The notes under the pieces: model-generated
The model's input: the letters and a program-made list of their open reading frames with translations, nothing else
The model's database searches: none
What the model was told of the DNA's origin: nothing
Translations under genes and position numbers: made by a program
Assembly (NCBI GenBank): GCA_947623965.1
Contig: CANQIF010000001.1
Location: 1-64,000 of the forward strand
From: an uncultured Alistipes sp.
Lineage (GTDB): Bacteria; Bacteroidota; Bacteroidia; Bacteroidales; Rikenellaceae
Length of the DNA stretch: 64,000 nucleotides
Direction: 5' to 3'
Part shown: piece after piece, positions 9,700 through 18,564 of the stretch
Layout of the letters: each line of letters opens with the position of its first letter
Numbering within the stretch: the stretch's first letter is position 1

Positions 9700-9878
9700 G
9701 TTGCGGCATTCGGCTTTTCGTACTTTAGCTGCGCCGAAGATACTCCGTCACGGCAAAATCGCAAACAAGTTTGCATTTTGCCCTCGGCTTTTCGTACTTT
9801 GGCTGCGCCTTAGATACTCAGCCTCGGCATAATCAAGCTGTCGCTTGCTTCTGCGCTCGGCTTTTCGTATCTTTGCCC
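9700..9878 (+). promoter_or_regulatory. Three-unit array of 74-bp promoter repeats
   Basis: Three tandem units with a period of about 74 bases ending five bases before the ATG at 9881. The gene-proximal unit carries the exact -7 element TATCTTTG (9868-9875). The two distal units have the one-base-shorter TACTTTG (9795-9801) or TACTTTA (from 9721). Each unit has a stem-loop upstream of the -7, with a different stem sequence per unit. Confidence 0.8.
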
Positions 9879-9880
9879 CC

Positions 9881-10636
9881 ATGAAACTTCATGTAAATCC
9901 GACGATGGAACGTTTCCGTTCCTTTCTGGAGGAGCTTCCCGCCCGGTTCGGCGAAGGCGAGCTGCTCTTTCGGGGCCGCAACGAGATCCGCAGTTTCATG
10001 GTCGGCGGCGAGCGGCTGACCGTCAAACGGTTCCGCAAACCCTCAGGCCTCAACGCCTTTCTTTACGGACACCTGCGCAAGAGCAAGGCCCGCCGCGCCT
10101 TCGAGCACGGCATGGAGCTCGGCCAGCGGAACATCCCGACCCCCGAGCCGATCGGCTGGCGCGAAGACTACGCCGGCTGCCTGCTGCGCGAATCCTACCT
10201 CGTGACCCGCTATTCGGACCTCCGCCCCCTCTCGGAGGTCACCAACGCCTTCCCCGCTCCGCATACCCTCCCTGTACTGGATGCCTTTGCAGCTTTCACA
10301 GCCGAGGTGCACCGGGCCGGCATCGAACACGAAGACTTCAACAACGGCAACACGCAGTGGGGGCCCGACGGCCGCGGCGGCTACCGCTTCGAGCTCATCG
10401 ACATCAACCGCATGCACTTCCGCCCCCGTCCGCTCACCCCGCGCGAGAGCCTGCACAACCTGCGCCGCATCACCTGCCCCATGACCGCCTATACCTATAT
10501 ATTGGGACGCTACGGCGAGCTCCGCGGCTGGGACAACTACTACACGCAGCTGCGCGGCTGCAAGCGGCTCGCCCGCTTCATCACGCTCCGCGACTGGCGC
10601 TACGAACTGAAACGGGTGCTCCTCCGGCGGAAATAG
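9881..10636 (+). CDS. Lipopolysaccharide kinase (InaA/Kdo-kinase-like) family protein
   Basis: A 251-residue protein with a protein-kinase-like fold. VKRFRKP supplies the candidate ATP-binding Lys, GIEHEDFNNGNTQW is a degenerate HxD catalytic loop, and FELIDINRM is the metal-binding DxD-like segment. Relatives phosphorylate Kdo or heptose in the LPS core on the cytoplasmic face of the inner membrane. The start at 9881 follows directly on the promoter repeat; a start at 9845 would lie inside it. The gene stands alone, so core-sugar specificity is inferred from family only. Confidence 0.75.
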   Translation: MKLHVNPTMERFRSFLEELPARFGEGELLFRGRNEIRSFMVGGERLTVKRFRKPSGLNAFLYGHLRKSKARRAFEHGMELGQRNIPTPEPIGWREDYAGCLLRESYLVTRYSDLRPLSEVTNAFPAPHTLPVLDAFAAFTAEVHRAGIEHEDFNNGNTQWGPDGRGGYRFELIDINRMHFRPRPLTPRESLHNLRRITCPMTAYTYILGRYGELRGWDNYYTQLRGCKRLARFITLRDWRYELKRVLLRRK

Positions 10637-10753
10637 CACGTTTCGTGAAACTGCACAAACAGGATCGCGCCCCGAAAAACGCGACGCGAAACGAATTGTC
10701 GCCGCGAAGCGCGTTTTTTCGGACCCGAACGGCATCTTTTCCGATTTTTTTGC

Positions 10754-10761
10754 TATATTTG
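10754..10761 (+). promoter_or_regulatory. Promoter -7 element TATATTTG of the pheA leader
   Basis: Match to TAnnTTTG eleven bases before the leader-peptide ATG, implying a very short 5' UTR before the leader peptide. Confidence 0.7.
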
Positions 10762-10771
10762 TCGCTGAAAC

Positions 10772-10837
10772 ATGAGCAACTATTTTGCATACGCCTATTT
10801 TTACTCCTTTTTTACCGACCGGGAAGGAGCGAGATAA
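10772..10837 (+). CDS. Phe/Tyr-rich leader peptide of the pheA attenuator
   Basis: A 21-codon ORF (ATG 10772, TAA 10835-10837) too short for ordinary gene calling. Residues 4-14 read YFAYAYFYSFF: eight aromatic residues in eleven, four Phe and four Tyr. It lies just after a -7 promoter and is followed by a terminator before pheA. Two competing pairings are visible: CTCCTT (10804-10809, within the aromatic codons) with AAGGAG (10824-10829), and GGAGCGAGA (10826-10834) with TCCCGCTCC (10874-10882, 5' side of the terminator). Stalling at Phe/Tyr codons would free the second pairing and block termination. This is the logic of proteobacterial pheA attenuators. Confidence 0.88.
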   Translation: MSNYFAYAYFYSFFTDREGAR

Positions 10838-10869
10838 CACGTGTGCATGCCGATAGACAACCGATACTG

Positions 10870-10903
10870 AAAATCCCGCTCCGAATTCCGGAACGGGATT
10901 TTT
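10870..10903 (+). terminator. Attenuator terminator upstream of pheA
   Basis: Stem AAATCCCG / CGGGATTT with an inner CCG/CGG helix, followed by TTT, 22 bases before the pheA ATG. Its 5' arm (10874-10882) is complementary at eight of nine positions to 10826-10834 of the leader ORF, providing an antiterminator. Confidence 0.85.
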
Positions 10904-10925
10904 GCATGAACGACACGCAACAAGG

Positions 10926-11765
10926 ATGAAACAGGTAACCATTCAGGGCATCGCAGGCTGCTTCCACGAGACGGCCGCCCGCCGCTTCTTCCGCGACGAG
11001 ACGATCGAGGTGATCCCCTGCGAGAATTTCGAGCGTCTCTTCGACCGGCTGGCGGCCGACCCGTCGCTGCTGGGCATCGCCGCCATCGAGAACACGATCG
11101 CCGGCTCGCTCCTGCCCAACCACGAGCTGCTGCGCCGCAGCCGTCTGAATATCATCGGCGAGGAGAAGATCCGCATCTCGCACACCCTCTGCGCCCTCCC
11201 GGGGCAACGGATCGGGGAGATCACGGAGGTCCGCTCCCATCCCATCGCCCTCATGCAGTGCGGCGACTTCCTGAAACGGCTCCCGCAGGCGCGCATCGTC
11301 GAACGCGACGACACGGCCGGCTCGGCGCGCGAGATCGCCGAGGGGCGTCTGCCGCACACGGCCGCCATCTGCGGTGCCGACGCCGCGGCGATGTACGGCC
11401 TCGAGGTGCTGGCCGAAGCGATCGAGACCAACCGCCACAACTTCACCCGCTTCCTGGTGCTGGCCGACCGCGACCGGCCGCAGCCCGCGGACCCCGGGAT
11501 CGACAAGGCCTCGTTCCTCTTCACGCTGCCCCACACGCAGGGATCGCTCTCGAAGGTGCTGACGGTGCTCTCCTTCTACGATCTCAACCTGACGAAGATC
11601 CAGTCGCTGCCGATCATCGGACGCGAATGGGAGTACCGCTTCTATGTCGACGTCACCTTCGGCGACTACACCCGCTACCGCCAGGCCGTCGAGGCGGTCC
11701 GACCGCTGACGAGCGACTTCGCGATCCTCGGCGAATACCGCCAGTGCGCCGACCCCGCCCTGTAA
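10926..11765 (+). CDS. pheA: Prephenate dehydratase
   Basis: A 279-residue monofunctional prephenate dehydratase converting prephenate to phenylpyruvate in Phe synthesis. Residues about 1-183 are the catalytic domain, with GIAAIENTIAGSL and the active-site TRF motif in NFTRFLVL. Residues about 195-275 are an ACT regulatory domain. The usual Phe-binding ACT motifs GALV and ESRP appear here as GSLS and QSLP, so feedback inhibition may be altered. The start at 10926 matches family length; the upstream ATG at 10902 falls against the terminator. Expression is predicted to be controlled by the Phe/Tyr leader attenuator. Confidence 0.95.
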   Translation: MKQVTIQGIAGCFHETAARRFFRDETIEVIPCENFERLFDRLAADPSLLGIAAIENTIAGSLLPNHELLRRSRLNIIGEEKIRISHTLCALPGQRIGEITEVRSHPIALMQCGDFLKRLPQARIVERDDTAGSAREIAEGRLPHTAAICGADAAAMYGLEVLAEAIETNRHNFTRFLVLADRDRPQPADPGIDKASFLFTLPHTQGSLSKVLTVLSFYDLNLTKIQSLPIIGREWEYRFYVDVTFGDYTRYRQAVEAVRPLTSDFAILGEYRQCADPAL

Positions 11766-11777
11766 CCGCCCGGGGCT

Positions 11778-11957
11778 GCGACACCGGACCGGAACCGATA
11801 GCAAACCCGGTACGAACCTGCCCCGCGGCACCGGCCGGGACCGCCGGCAAAAGACTGCCCGTTTCCGCGACACCGAACCGGAACCGATAGCAAACCCGGT
11901 ACGAACCTGCCCCGCGGCACCGGCCGGGACCGCCGGCAAGAGACCATCCGTTTCCGA
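11778..11957. repeat. Two-copy 89-bp tandem duplication between pheA and aroG
   Basis: A GC-rich unit beginning near ACACCGGACCGGAACCGATA at 11781 recurs 89 bases later at 11870 with few changes. It occupies most of the 266-base gap between pheA and the DAHP synthase gene. The unit is rich in GGAACC/GGGACC hexamers and has no coding potential that I trust. Confidence 0.85.
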
Positions 11958-12031
11958 GGCACCGCCCGGAACCGCCCAACGAAACCGAAACCGTTTTATA
12001 ACACTGTCATAACGCAAAAACGCATCGCATC

Positions 12032-13099
12032 ATGAATGATCTAAAACCCATCGCCTTCGAGGGTCTCGATACGACCCGGCCGCTGCTGATCGCCGGACCG
12101 TGCAGCGCCGAAACCGAGGAGCAGCTCCTCACCACCGCCCACGCCCTGGCGCGCGAGGGGGTGCAGCTTTTCCGCGCCGGCATCTGGAAGCCGCGCACCA
12201 AGCCGGGGGGCTTCGAGGGGGTCGGCCGCGAGGGGCTGGCCTGGATGCGCCGCGTGAAGAGCGAGACGGGGATGTTCACCGCCACAGAGGTGGCCACGCG
12301 TGCCCACGTCGAGGCGGCCCTCGACGCGGGGATCGACCTGCTGTGGATCGGGGCCCGCACGGCGGCCAACCCCTTCGCCATGCAGGAGGTGGCCGATGCC
12401 CTGCAGGCTGCCGGCGCCGACGTGCCGGTGCTGGTGAAGAACCCCGTGAGCCCCGATCTCGAGCTCTGGATCGGGGCGCTGGAGCGCATCTACAATGCCG
12501 GCATCCGCCGGTTGGGGGCCATCCACCGCGGCTTCACGTCGGTCGACAAGAGCATCTACCGCAACCACCCCGTCTGGGCGATTCCGATCGAGCTGCGCCG
12601 GCGGCTGCCGCAGCTGCCGCTCTTCTCGGACCCGAGCCACATCGGCGGCCGGCGCGAGTTGATCGCCCCGCTCTCGCAACAGGCCATGGATCTGGGCTTC
12701 GACGGATTGATCATCGAGGCGCACTGTTCGCCCGACGCAGCCTGGAGCGACAAGGCGCAGCAGATCGCCCCCGAGACGCTGGCCTACATCGTCCGCCACC
12801 TCATCATCCGCGACCGGAATGCCGCGACCGAGGATTTGAACTCGCTGCGCAGCGAGATCGACAAGCTCGACGACGAACTGCTCGACCTGCTGACGCGCCG
12901 CATGGCCGTCTCGCAGCAGATCGGTCGCTACAAGAAGGAGCACGACATGCCCGTGCTGCAGGCCCGCCGCTACGAGGAGATGCTCGCCCGCCGCGCCCGC
13001 CAGGCCGTCGAGCGGGGCATGGACCGCGAATTTATGCGGACCGTGATGCAGGCGATCCACGAGGAGTCGATCCGCCAGCAGATGAAGGTGTTGGAGTAA
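12032..13099 (+). CDS. Bifunctional DAHP synthase / chorismate mutase
   Basis: A 355-residue fusion. Residues about 1-260 are a 3-deoxy-7-phosphoheptulonate synthase of the KDO8P-synthase-like (type I-beta) kind, with AGPCSAE, FRAGIWKPRTKPGGFEG, and the metal ligand His in IEAHCSPD. Residues about 268-355 are an AroQ chorismate mutase (LNSLRSEIDKLDDELLDLL...). The mutase is C-terminal, the order seen in Bacteroidetes; it can act as a sensor for the synthase. It catalyses the first shikimate step and chorismate to prephenate, feeding pheA just upstream. The aminotransferase and tyrA genes often found beside it in Bacteroidetes are absent here. Confidence 0.95.
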   Translation: MNDLKPIAFEGLDTTRPLLIAGPCSAETEEQLLTTAHALAREGVQLFRAGIWKPRTKPGGFEGVGREGLAWMRRVKSETGMFTATEVATRAHVEAALDAGIDLLWIGARTAANPFAMQEVADALQAAGADVPVLVKNPVSPDLELWIGALERIYNAGIRRLGAIHRGFTSVDKSIYRNHPVWAIPIELRRRLPQLPLFSDPSHIGGRRELIAPLSQQAMDLGFDGLIIEAHCSPDAAWSDKAQQIAPETLAYIVRHLIIRDRNAATEDLNSLRSEIDKLDDELLDLLTRRMAVSQQIGRYKKEHDMPVLQARRYEEMLARRARQAVERGMDREFMRTVMQAIHEESIRQQMKVLE

Positions 13100-13186
13100 G
13101 GTCTCCGGCAACAGGCCGGCCGGCGGAAAAGAGCCTTTGCCGGAGTTGCTTATTTCGATTTTTTATGCTACCTTTGCCCCGCAATC

Positions 13187-13274
13187 GGAGAGATGCAGGA
13201 GTGGTTGAACTGGCCCGCCTGGAAAGCGAGTAAACGTCAAAAGCGTTTCAGGGGTTCGAATCCCCTTCTCTCCG
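13187..13274 (+). tRNA. tRNA-Ser(GGA)
   Basis: Class II tRNA with acceptor stem GGAGAGA/TCTCTCC, long variable arm and T-arm GGGGTTCGAATCCCC. The anticodon loop CTGGAAA gives GGA. The anticodon stem CCCGC/GCGAG contains one C-A mismatch. A TACCTTTG promoter element lies about 20 bases upstream. CCA is not encoded. Confidence 0.93.
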
Positions 13275-13289
13275 CTAAATAGGGCAGCA

Positions 13290-13320
13290 AGCGGCGGATT
13301 TTATCCGCCGCTTAATTTTT
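13290..13320 (+). terminator. Terminator of tRNA-Ser(GGA)
   Basis: Perfect stem AGCGGCGGAT / ATCCGCCGCT with a TTT-centred loop, followed by TAATTTTT. Confidence 0.9.
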
Positions 13321-13408
13321 ACCAACGCCGAGCGCGAACCGAAAAAAACGACCGGAGAGCAGCTCTCCGGTCGCATGCAGGCGTACAAACGCGCAAGTCG
13401 TATAAAAG

Positions 13409-13490
13409 TGCGGATAAAGGGACTCGAACCCCCACGCCGTAAGGCATCAGATCCTAAGTCTGACGTGGCTACCAATTACACCATATCCGC
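13409..13490 (-). tRNA. tRNA-Leu(TAG)
   Basis: Minus-strand tRNA with acceptor stem GCGGATA/TATCCGC (one wobble-free 7-bp stem), anticodon stem CAGA/TCTG region with loop CTTAGGA giving anticodon TAG (codon CTA), a long variable arm and T-arm GGGGGTTCGAGTCCC. Discriminator A. Confidence 0.93.
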
Positions 13491-13564
13491 ATCATCGGGA
13501 ACAAAGGTAGGGAAATTTTCGTAAATCGCAAGAGCACACCCGGTGCGATTTGCGTTTTTTTGGC

Positions 13565-13572
13565 TACTTTTG
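13565..13572 (+). promoter_or_regulatory. Promoter -7 element TACTTTTG
   Basis: TAnnTTTG match 143 bases before the FAD oxidoreductase start. The intervening leader (13605-13700) consists largely of degenerate GGAACCG/GACCGAAAC hexamer repeats. Confidence 0.55.
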
Positions 13573-13714
13573 CCCCCGCAAACCCGTCGGGAATCGGTCG
13601 GGAAGTCCAAGGACCGAAACCGGAGCCGGGAACCGGAGACGATTCCGGAGCCGGAATTCCGAGGACGCCCCCGGAGACCCGAGACCGAAACCCGAAAACA
13701 AAAATCCAAAAACG

Positions 13715-15277
13715 ATGCCCCGCACCCTGACCCTGCAGCTTTCGCCGCGCGACGCGGCCGACGACAAGCGCTATACGGCGCTGGCGGCCCGACAGCTGGG
13801 CATCGCCGAGCGCGACATTGCCCTCGTGCGGGTCCTCAAGCGGTCGATCGACGCCCGCAGGCGCCAGCCCGTCGTCTGCCTCTCGCTCGAGCTCTACATC
13901 GACCGCGAGCCGCAGCCCGCCCCGCCCCGCTTCGACTATCCGTCGGTCGCCGGGCGCACCGAGGTCGTCATCGTCGGTTCGGGCCCCGCAGGGCTCTTCG
14001 CCGCGCTGCGCCTCATCGAGCTGGGGCTCCGCCCGATCCTCCTCGAACGGGGGCGCGACGTCTCGGCCCGCAAGCGCGACATCGCCCGCATCAACCGCGG
14101 CGAGGCGGTCGATCCCGATTCGAACTACGCCTTCGGCGAGGGCGGCGCCGGCACCTTCTCCGACGGCAAGCTCTTCACCCGCAGCAAGAAGCGCGGCGAC
14201 TACAACAAGGCGCTGCAGACGCTCGTATACCACGGCGCCGACCCCGCGATCCTCTACGAGGCCCACCCCCACATCGGCACCGACAAACTCCCCTACATCC
14301 TCCGCAACATCTGCCGCACGATCACCGACTGCGGCGGCGAGGTGCTCTTCGGGCGGCGCCTGACCGGCTTCCTCCGCCGCGGCGACCGCCTCGCGGGGGT
14401 CTGCTGCGGCGACGAGCGCATCGAGGGGGCCGCCGTCGTCCTGGCGACCGGCCACTCGGCCCGCGATATTTACCGGCTGCTCCACGCCGAGGGCATCCGC
14501 CTCGAGGCCAAACCCTTCGCCATGGGGGTCCGCATCGAGCACCCGCAGGCTCTCATCGACCGCATCCAGTACCACTGCCCCGAGCGCGGCGAATACCTCC
14601 CCGCCGCCTCCTACTCGCTCGTCAGCCAGGAGGCCGGCCGCGGCATCTACTCCTTCTGCATGTGTCCGGGCGGCTTCATCGTCCCGGCGATGACCGAGGC
14701 GGCCGAGTCGGTCGTGAACGGCATGTCGCCCAGCGGCCGCACCTCGCCCTATGCCAATTCGGGGCTCGTCACGGAGGTGCGCCTCACGGATTTCGCCCGC
14801 TTCGAACCGCAGTGGGGCCCGCTCGCCGGCCTGCACTTCCAGCAGCAGCTCGAGGAGCTGGCCCGCCGCGAAGGGGGCGACCGGCAGGTGGCGCCCGCCC
14901 AGCGCGTCGCCGATTTCGTCACCGGCCGCGCCTCGGCGTCGCTCCCCGCCACCTCCTACATCCCGGGCATCACCCCCTCGCGCCTCGACCGCTGGCTGCC
15001 CCCCTTCATCGCAGAGGGTCTGCGGGCCGGCCTGCAGACCTTCGGACGCCGGATGCGGGGCTTCGTCACCAACGAAGCGGTAGTCGTCGGCGTCGAATCG
15101 CGCACCTCGACCCCTGTCCGCATCCCGCGCGACCCCGTCCGCCTCATGCACCCCGAAATGGAGGGGCTCTTCCCCGCCGGCGAGGGGGCGGGCTATGCCG
15201 GCGGCATCATCTCGGCCGCCCTCGACGGCGAACGCATCGCCGAGGCGGTTCGGGCCTACGTCGGCGCAAAGCGGTAG
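13715..15277 (+). CDS. FAD-dependent oxidoreductase (NAD(FAD)-utilizing dehydrogenase family)
   Basis: A 520-residue flavoprotein. After about 85 residues of N-terminal domain, VVIVGSGPAGLFAALRLIELG is the FAD-binding Rossmann motif with the acidic partner in LLERGRD. The C-terminal GEGAGYAGGIISAALDG closes the FAD site. Proteins of this uncharacterised family are widespread in Bacteroidetes; no reaction is established. The ATG at 13715 is chosen because upstream in-frame sequence is the hexamer-repeat leader. Confidence 0.85.
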   Translation: MPRTLTLQLSPRDAADDKRYTALAARQLGIAERDIALVRVLKRSIDARRRQPVVCLSLELYIDREPQPAPPRFDYPSVAGRTEVVIVGSGPAGLFAALRLIELGLRPILLERGRDVSARKRDIARINRGEAVDPDSNYAFGEGGAGTFSDGKLFTRSKKRGDYNKALQTLVYHGADPAILYEAHPHIGTDKLPYILRNICRTITDCGGEVLFGRRLTGFLRRGDRLAGVCCGDERIEGAAVVLATGHSARDIYRLLHAEGIRLEAKPFAMGVRIEHPQALIDRIQYHCPERGEYLPAASYSLVSQEAGRGIYSFCMCPGGFIVPAMTEAAESVVNGMSPSGRTSPYANSGLVTEVRLTDFARFEPQWGPLAGLHFQQQLEELARREGGDRQVAPAQRVADFVTGRASASLPATSYIPGITPSRLDRWLPPFIAEGLRAGLQTFGRRMRGFVTNEAVVVGVESRTSTPVRIPRDPVRLMHPEMEGLFPAGEGAGYAGGIISAALDGERIAEAVRAYVGAKR

Positions 15278-15712
15278 CCGCCCCGGAAGGCCGCCCGAAG
15301 GCCCCCAACACCCTCAACACCCTCAACACCTCCTGCACAACCCTGCACGCCCCTCGAACCGCCCCGAAACCGCCACCCGCCTGCTCGCGCGCCGCATATA
15401 TTAAAATTTCTTCAAAATTTTCCCGGAAGAAATTTGCACGGGCCCCTCCTTCGCCCTATCTTTGTCGGTGGAGCTTCGCGCTCCCTTTCCAGGTTAGCAG
15501 AGTTAGGTTTCCAAGACAACGGCCGGCATCGGGCGCGCCTCCCCGGGCCCGCGGTTCTCGTTTTCGCAAGACGTCCGCCAATCGCGCATCGGGTCCGGCC
15601 GTATTCATTTTCAGCTCTTCGCCGCTCTTTTTCGGAACAAGAGCGACGAACGAACGAAAAAAAGCCTACCTTTGCGACTTGCAGTGCGTAACCGGTAATA
15701 CGACGAAACAAG
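15278..15712. other. Intergenic region with promoter-like site and GC hairpin
   Basis: No ORF is supported. TATCTTTG (about 15457-15464) is followed by the hairpin GGAGC-ttcgc-GCTCC, so a transcript may start near 15470, either a long leader for the DUF5686 gene or a small RNA. A second element, TACCTTTG (15667-15674), lies 39 bases before that gene and is the more likely promoter. Confidence 0.45.
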
Positions 15713-18400
15713 ATGAAACGCTGGATCCTGATCCTGACGGCCCTTCTTTCGGGCCTCGCGACGCTGGCGCAGCCGACGCGCGTCCGCGGCCGGGTGACCG
15801 ATGCCGAGGGGGCTCCGCTGCAATTCGTCAGCGTCGTCTTTCCGGGCACGACCGTCGGAATGGTCACCGACGAAAACGGCATCTACTCGCTCGAAACGCG
15901 CGACAGCGTGGCGACGCTGCAGGCCCAGATGATGGGCTACATCACGGCCGAGAAACCCGTCGAACGGGGCCGCTTCAACCAGATCGACTTCGCCCTCGAG
16001 GAGGCCGAGTTCTCGATCGACCAGGTGGTCGTGACGCCGGGCGCCAACCCCGCCTTCCCGATCCTCGACAGCCTCATCCGCCGCAAGCGCCTCAACAACC
16101 CCGACGAATACGACCGCTACCGCACCGAGACCTATACCAAAATGGAGCTCGGGCTGACGAACATCAAGGAGGCCTTCCGCAACAAGCGGATGCAGCGCAA
16201 CTTCGGCTTCATCTTCGAATACGTCGATACATCGGCCCTCACCGGCCAGCGCTACCTTCCGGCGATGATCTCCGAGACGCAGGCCGAATACTACCACAGC
16301 CGGCGCCCCGCCGTCTCGCGCGAGGTGATCCGCGCCAACCGCATCTCGGGCGTGGACGACACCTTCTCGATCGCCCAGTTCACCGGCCAGCTCTCGGGGC
16401 GCGTCAACTTCTACGACAACTTCATCGACATCTTCAACATCCGCTTCGCCTCGCCGCTGGCCGACGGCGGCCGGATGTTCTACAACTATTTCCTCATCGA
16501 CAGCCTCCCGATCGACGGCCGCAAGAGCTACCTCATCCGCTTCCATCCGCGCGGCACGGCGACCCCGGTGCTCGACGGCGAGCTGCACATCGACGCCGAG
16601 ACCTACGCCCTGCATTCGATCACGGCGCGTCTGCCGAAGCGGGCCAACATCAACTGGATCAAGCATCTGGTCCTCGAAAACGAGAACCGGCTGCTCGACT
16701 CGGTACACTGGTTCAAGCAGCGCGACCGGGTGACGGCCGAGTTTTCGATCGCGCTGGCCGACTCGTCGAAGATGACCTCCTTCATCGGTTCGCGCGAGAT
16801 CATCTACTCGAACACGCGCTTCGACGACGCCCTGCCGGCCGAGGTGCTGACGATGGACAACGACGTCGTCCTGGCCGACGAACACCCCTCGGCCCGCGAC
16901 GACGACTACTGGGAGAGGGTCCGCCCCTACCGGTTGAGCGAGCGCGAGCACGGCATCTACCGGATGGTCGACTCGATCCAGCAGGCCCCGCTCTACCGCA
17001 ACATCTACACGATCATCAACACGATCATCGGCGGGTACTACAACACGAAGTACATCGGCATCGGCCCCTACTACAAGCTGGCCAGCTTCAACCGGTTGGA
17101 GGGGTTCCGCGCCCAGCTGGGGGGCCGCACCACGGCGCGGTTCAGCCGCCGGGTGCGCCTCTCGGCCTACGGAGCCTACGGCACGAAGGACGAGCGGTGG
17201 AAGGGCGGCGGCGGCATCGAGGTCGTCTTCGGCCGGCGGCTGACGCGCAAACTGACGCTGCAGGGGGGCCACGACGTAATGCAGCTCGGCGCCGGGCAGA
17301 ACGCCCTCGCCGAGAGCAACCTGCTGTCGTCGGTGCTCTCGCGCGGCGATCAGCGGCTTTCGATGGTCGATCGGGGCGAGCTCCGCTACGAACACGAGTG
17401 GCGCCACGGCTTCAGCACCTTCGTCGGGGCTTCGCTGCGCCGCATCTACAGCAACCGCTATGTGCCGATGGTGCGGCCGCCGGCCGGCGAGGCGGGAGCC
17501 GGGACCGGGACCGGGACGTTGCCGGCTCCGGCGGAGGGGCTGAGTGTCAGTCCGGGAACAATCGGGCCGGAGATGCTTCCGGCTTCCTCGGAGGGGCCGG
17601 CAGCCGGCTGGGCAAGGGTGCTTTCCCTTCCCGCGGAGGGGCCGGCGGCCGACGGATCGGGTGCGCTTCCCCTTCCGGCGGCCGGGCTGCCCGTCCGTTC
17701 GATCGACGACGCAAGCGTGACGCTCGGCCTTCGCATCTCGAAGAACGAGCGGATCTACCGCCAGGTCTTCGACAAGAGTTCGCTCGGTTCGAAATACCCG
17801 ATCCTGACCCTCAGCGGCACGGCCGGCCTCAAGGGGGTGCTGCCGGGCAGCTACGGCTACTACCGGGCCGACGCCTCGATCTACTACCGCCCCGAGCTGC
17901 CGCCGATCGGCTACTCGGAGATCACACTGCAGGGGGGCAAGATCTGGGGCGAGGTCCCCTACCCGCTGCTGAAACTCCACGAGGGCAACGGCACCTATTT
18001 CTACGACCCCTACGCCTTCTCGTGCATGGACTACTACGAGTTCGCGTCGGACCGATGGCTCGGCTGGTTCTTCGAGCACCACTTCAACGGCTTCTTCCTC
18101 GGCCGCATTCCGCTGCTCAAGCGGCTCAAATGGCGCGAGGTGCTGGTCTGCAAAGGGGTTTGGGGATCGCTCTCGCAGCGCAACGACGGCGCCCTGCCCG
18201 GAACAGAGGCCGACCTGCTCTTCCCGCGCGGGATGGGCTCCGTGCGCAAGCCCTACATCGAGGCGGGCTTCGGTATCGAGAACATCTTCCGCCTCATCCG
18301 CATCGACTGCATCTGGCGCCTCACGCACCGCGAGGCGGTCGAGGGGGGTGCGAAGCCGCAGAATTTCGCTGTCAACCTGAGCCTGCACCTGAAATTTTAA
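15713..18400 (+). CDS. DUF5686 outer-membrane protein with carboxypeptidase-regulatory-like domain
   Basis: An 895-residue exported protein. Residues 1-19 are a signal peptide; residues about 23-105 form a CarboxypepD_reg-like beta-sandwich (VRGRVTDAEGAPLQFVSV...). The rest is DUF5686, a predicted outer-membrane beta-barrel ending in the terminal strand FAVNLSLHLKF with C-terminal Phe. The family is common in Bacteroidetes and of unknown function. About 70 residues (encoded at 17485-17700) form a low-complexity Pro/Ala/Gly/Glu insertion with recurring PAEG(L/P) units, likely an extracellular loop expansion, made of degenerate GC-rich repeats similar to those in other genes of this window. Confidence 0.88.
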   Translation: MKRWILILTALLSGLATLAQPTRVRGRVTDAEGAPLQFVSVVFPGTTVGMVTDENGIYSLETRDSVATLQAQMMGYITAEKPVERGRFNQIDFALEEAEFSIDQVVVTPGANPAFPILDSLIRRKRLNNPDEYDRYRTETYTKMELGLTNIKEAFRNKRMQRNFGFIFEYVDTSALTGQRYLPAMISETQAEYYHSRRPAVSREVIRANRISGVDDTFSIAQFTGQLSGRVNFYDNFIDIFNIRFASPLADGGRMFYNYFLIDSLPIDGRKSYLIRFHPRGTATPVLDGELHIDAETYALHSITARLPKRANINWIKHLVLENENRLLDSVHWFKQRDRVTAEFSIALADSSKMTSFIGSREIIYSNTRFDDALPAEVLTMDNDVVLADEHPSARDDDYWERVRPYRLSEREHGIYRMVDSIQQAPLYRNIYTIINTIIGGYYNTKYIGIGPYYKLASFNRLEGFRAQLGGRTTARFSRRVRLSAYGAYGTKDERWKGGGGIEVVFGRRLTRKLTLQGGHDVMQLGAGQNALAESNLLSSVLSRGDQRLSMVDRGELRYEHEWRHGFSTFVGASLRRIYSNRYVPMVRPPAGEAGAGTGTGTLPAPAEGLSVSPGTIGPEMLPASSEGPAAGWARVLSLPAEGPAADGSGALPLPAAGLPVRSIDDASVTLGLRISKNERIYRQVFDKSSLGSKYPILTLSGTAGLKGVLPGSYGYYRADASIYYRPELPPIGYSEITLQGGKIWGEVPYPLLKLHEGNGTYFYDPYAFSCMDYYEFASDRWLGWFFEHHFNGFFLGRIPLLKRLKWREVLVCKGVWGSLSQRNDGALPGTEADLLFPRGMGSVRKPYIEAGFGIENIFRLIRIDCIWRLTHREAVEGGAKPQNFAVNLSLHLKF

Positions 18401-18486
18401 GAAGCGGGGAAGGGCGAGGATGTCCGGAAAACCGGGGAACGTTTTGCAAGGGAGCACGAAGCGGGTCCAGGGAAACGGTCGTTTAC

Positions 18487-18560
18487 ACGCACCTTTTCTC
18501 GCCTCGGCATAGCCCGAGCAAGCTCGGCTCTGCCCTCGGCTTATCGAAAAGGTTCAAATT
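18487..18560 (+). repeat. Promoter-less cousin of the 74-bp repeat
   Basis: Shares the flanks GCCTCGGCA and TGCCCTCGGCTTATCG with the promoter repeats, but ends in AAAAGGTTC instead of a -7 element. The central stem here is CCGAGC-aa-GCTCGG. Confidence 0.75.
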
Positions 18561-18564
18561 TTTA

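Noticed and set aside
11766..12031. Second aromatic leader peptide before the DAHP synthase gene
   Set aside because: The gap is filled by the 89-bp duplication; no short ORF rich in Phe, Tyr or Trp and no terminator were found.
15455..15560. SRP, 6S or tmRNA gene after the TATCTTTG at 15457
   Set aside because: A hairpin follows the promoter-like site, but none of the conserved cores of these RNAs could be recognised.
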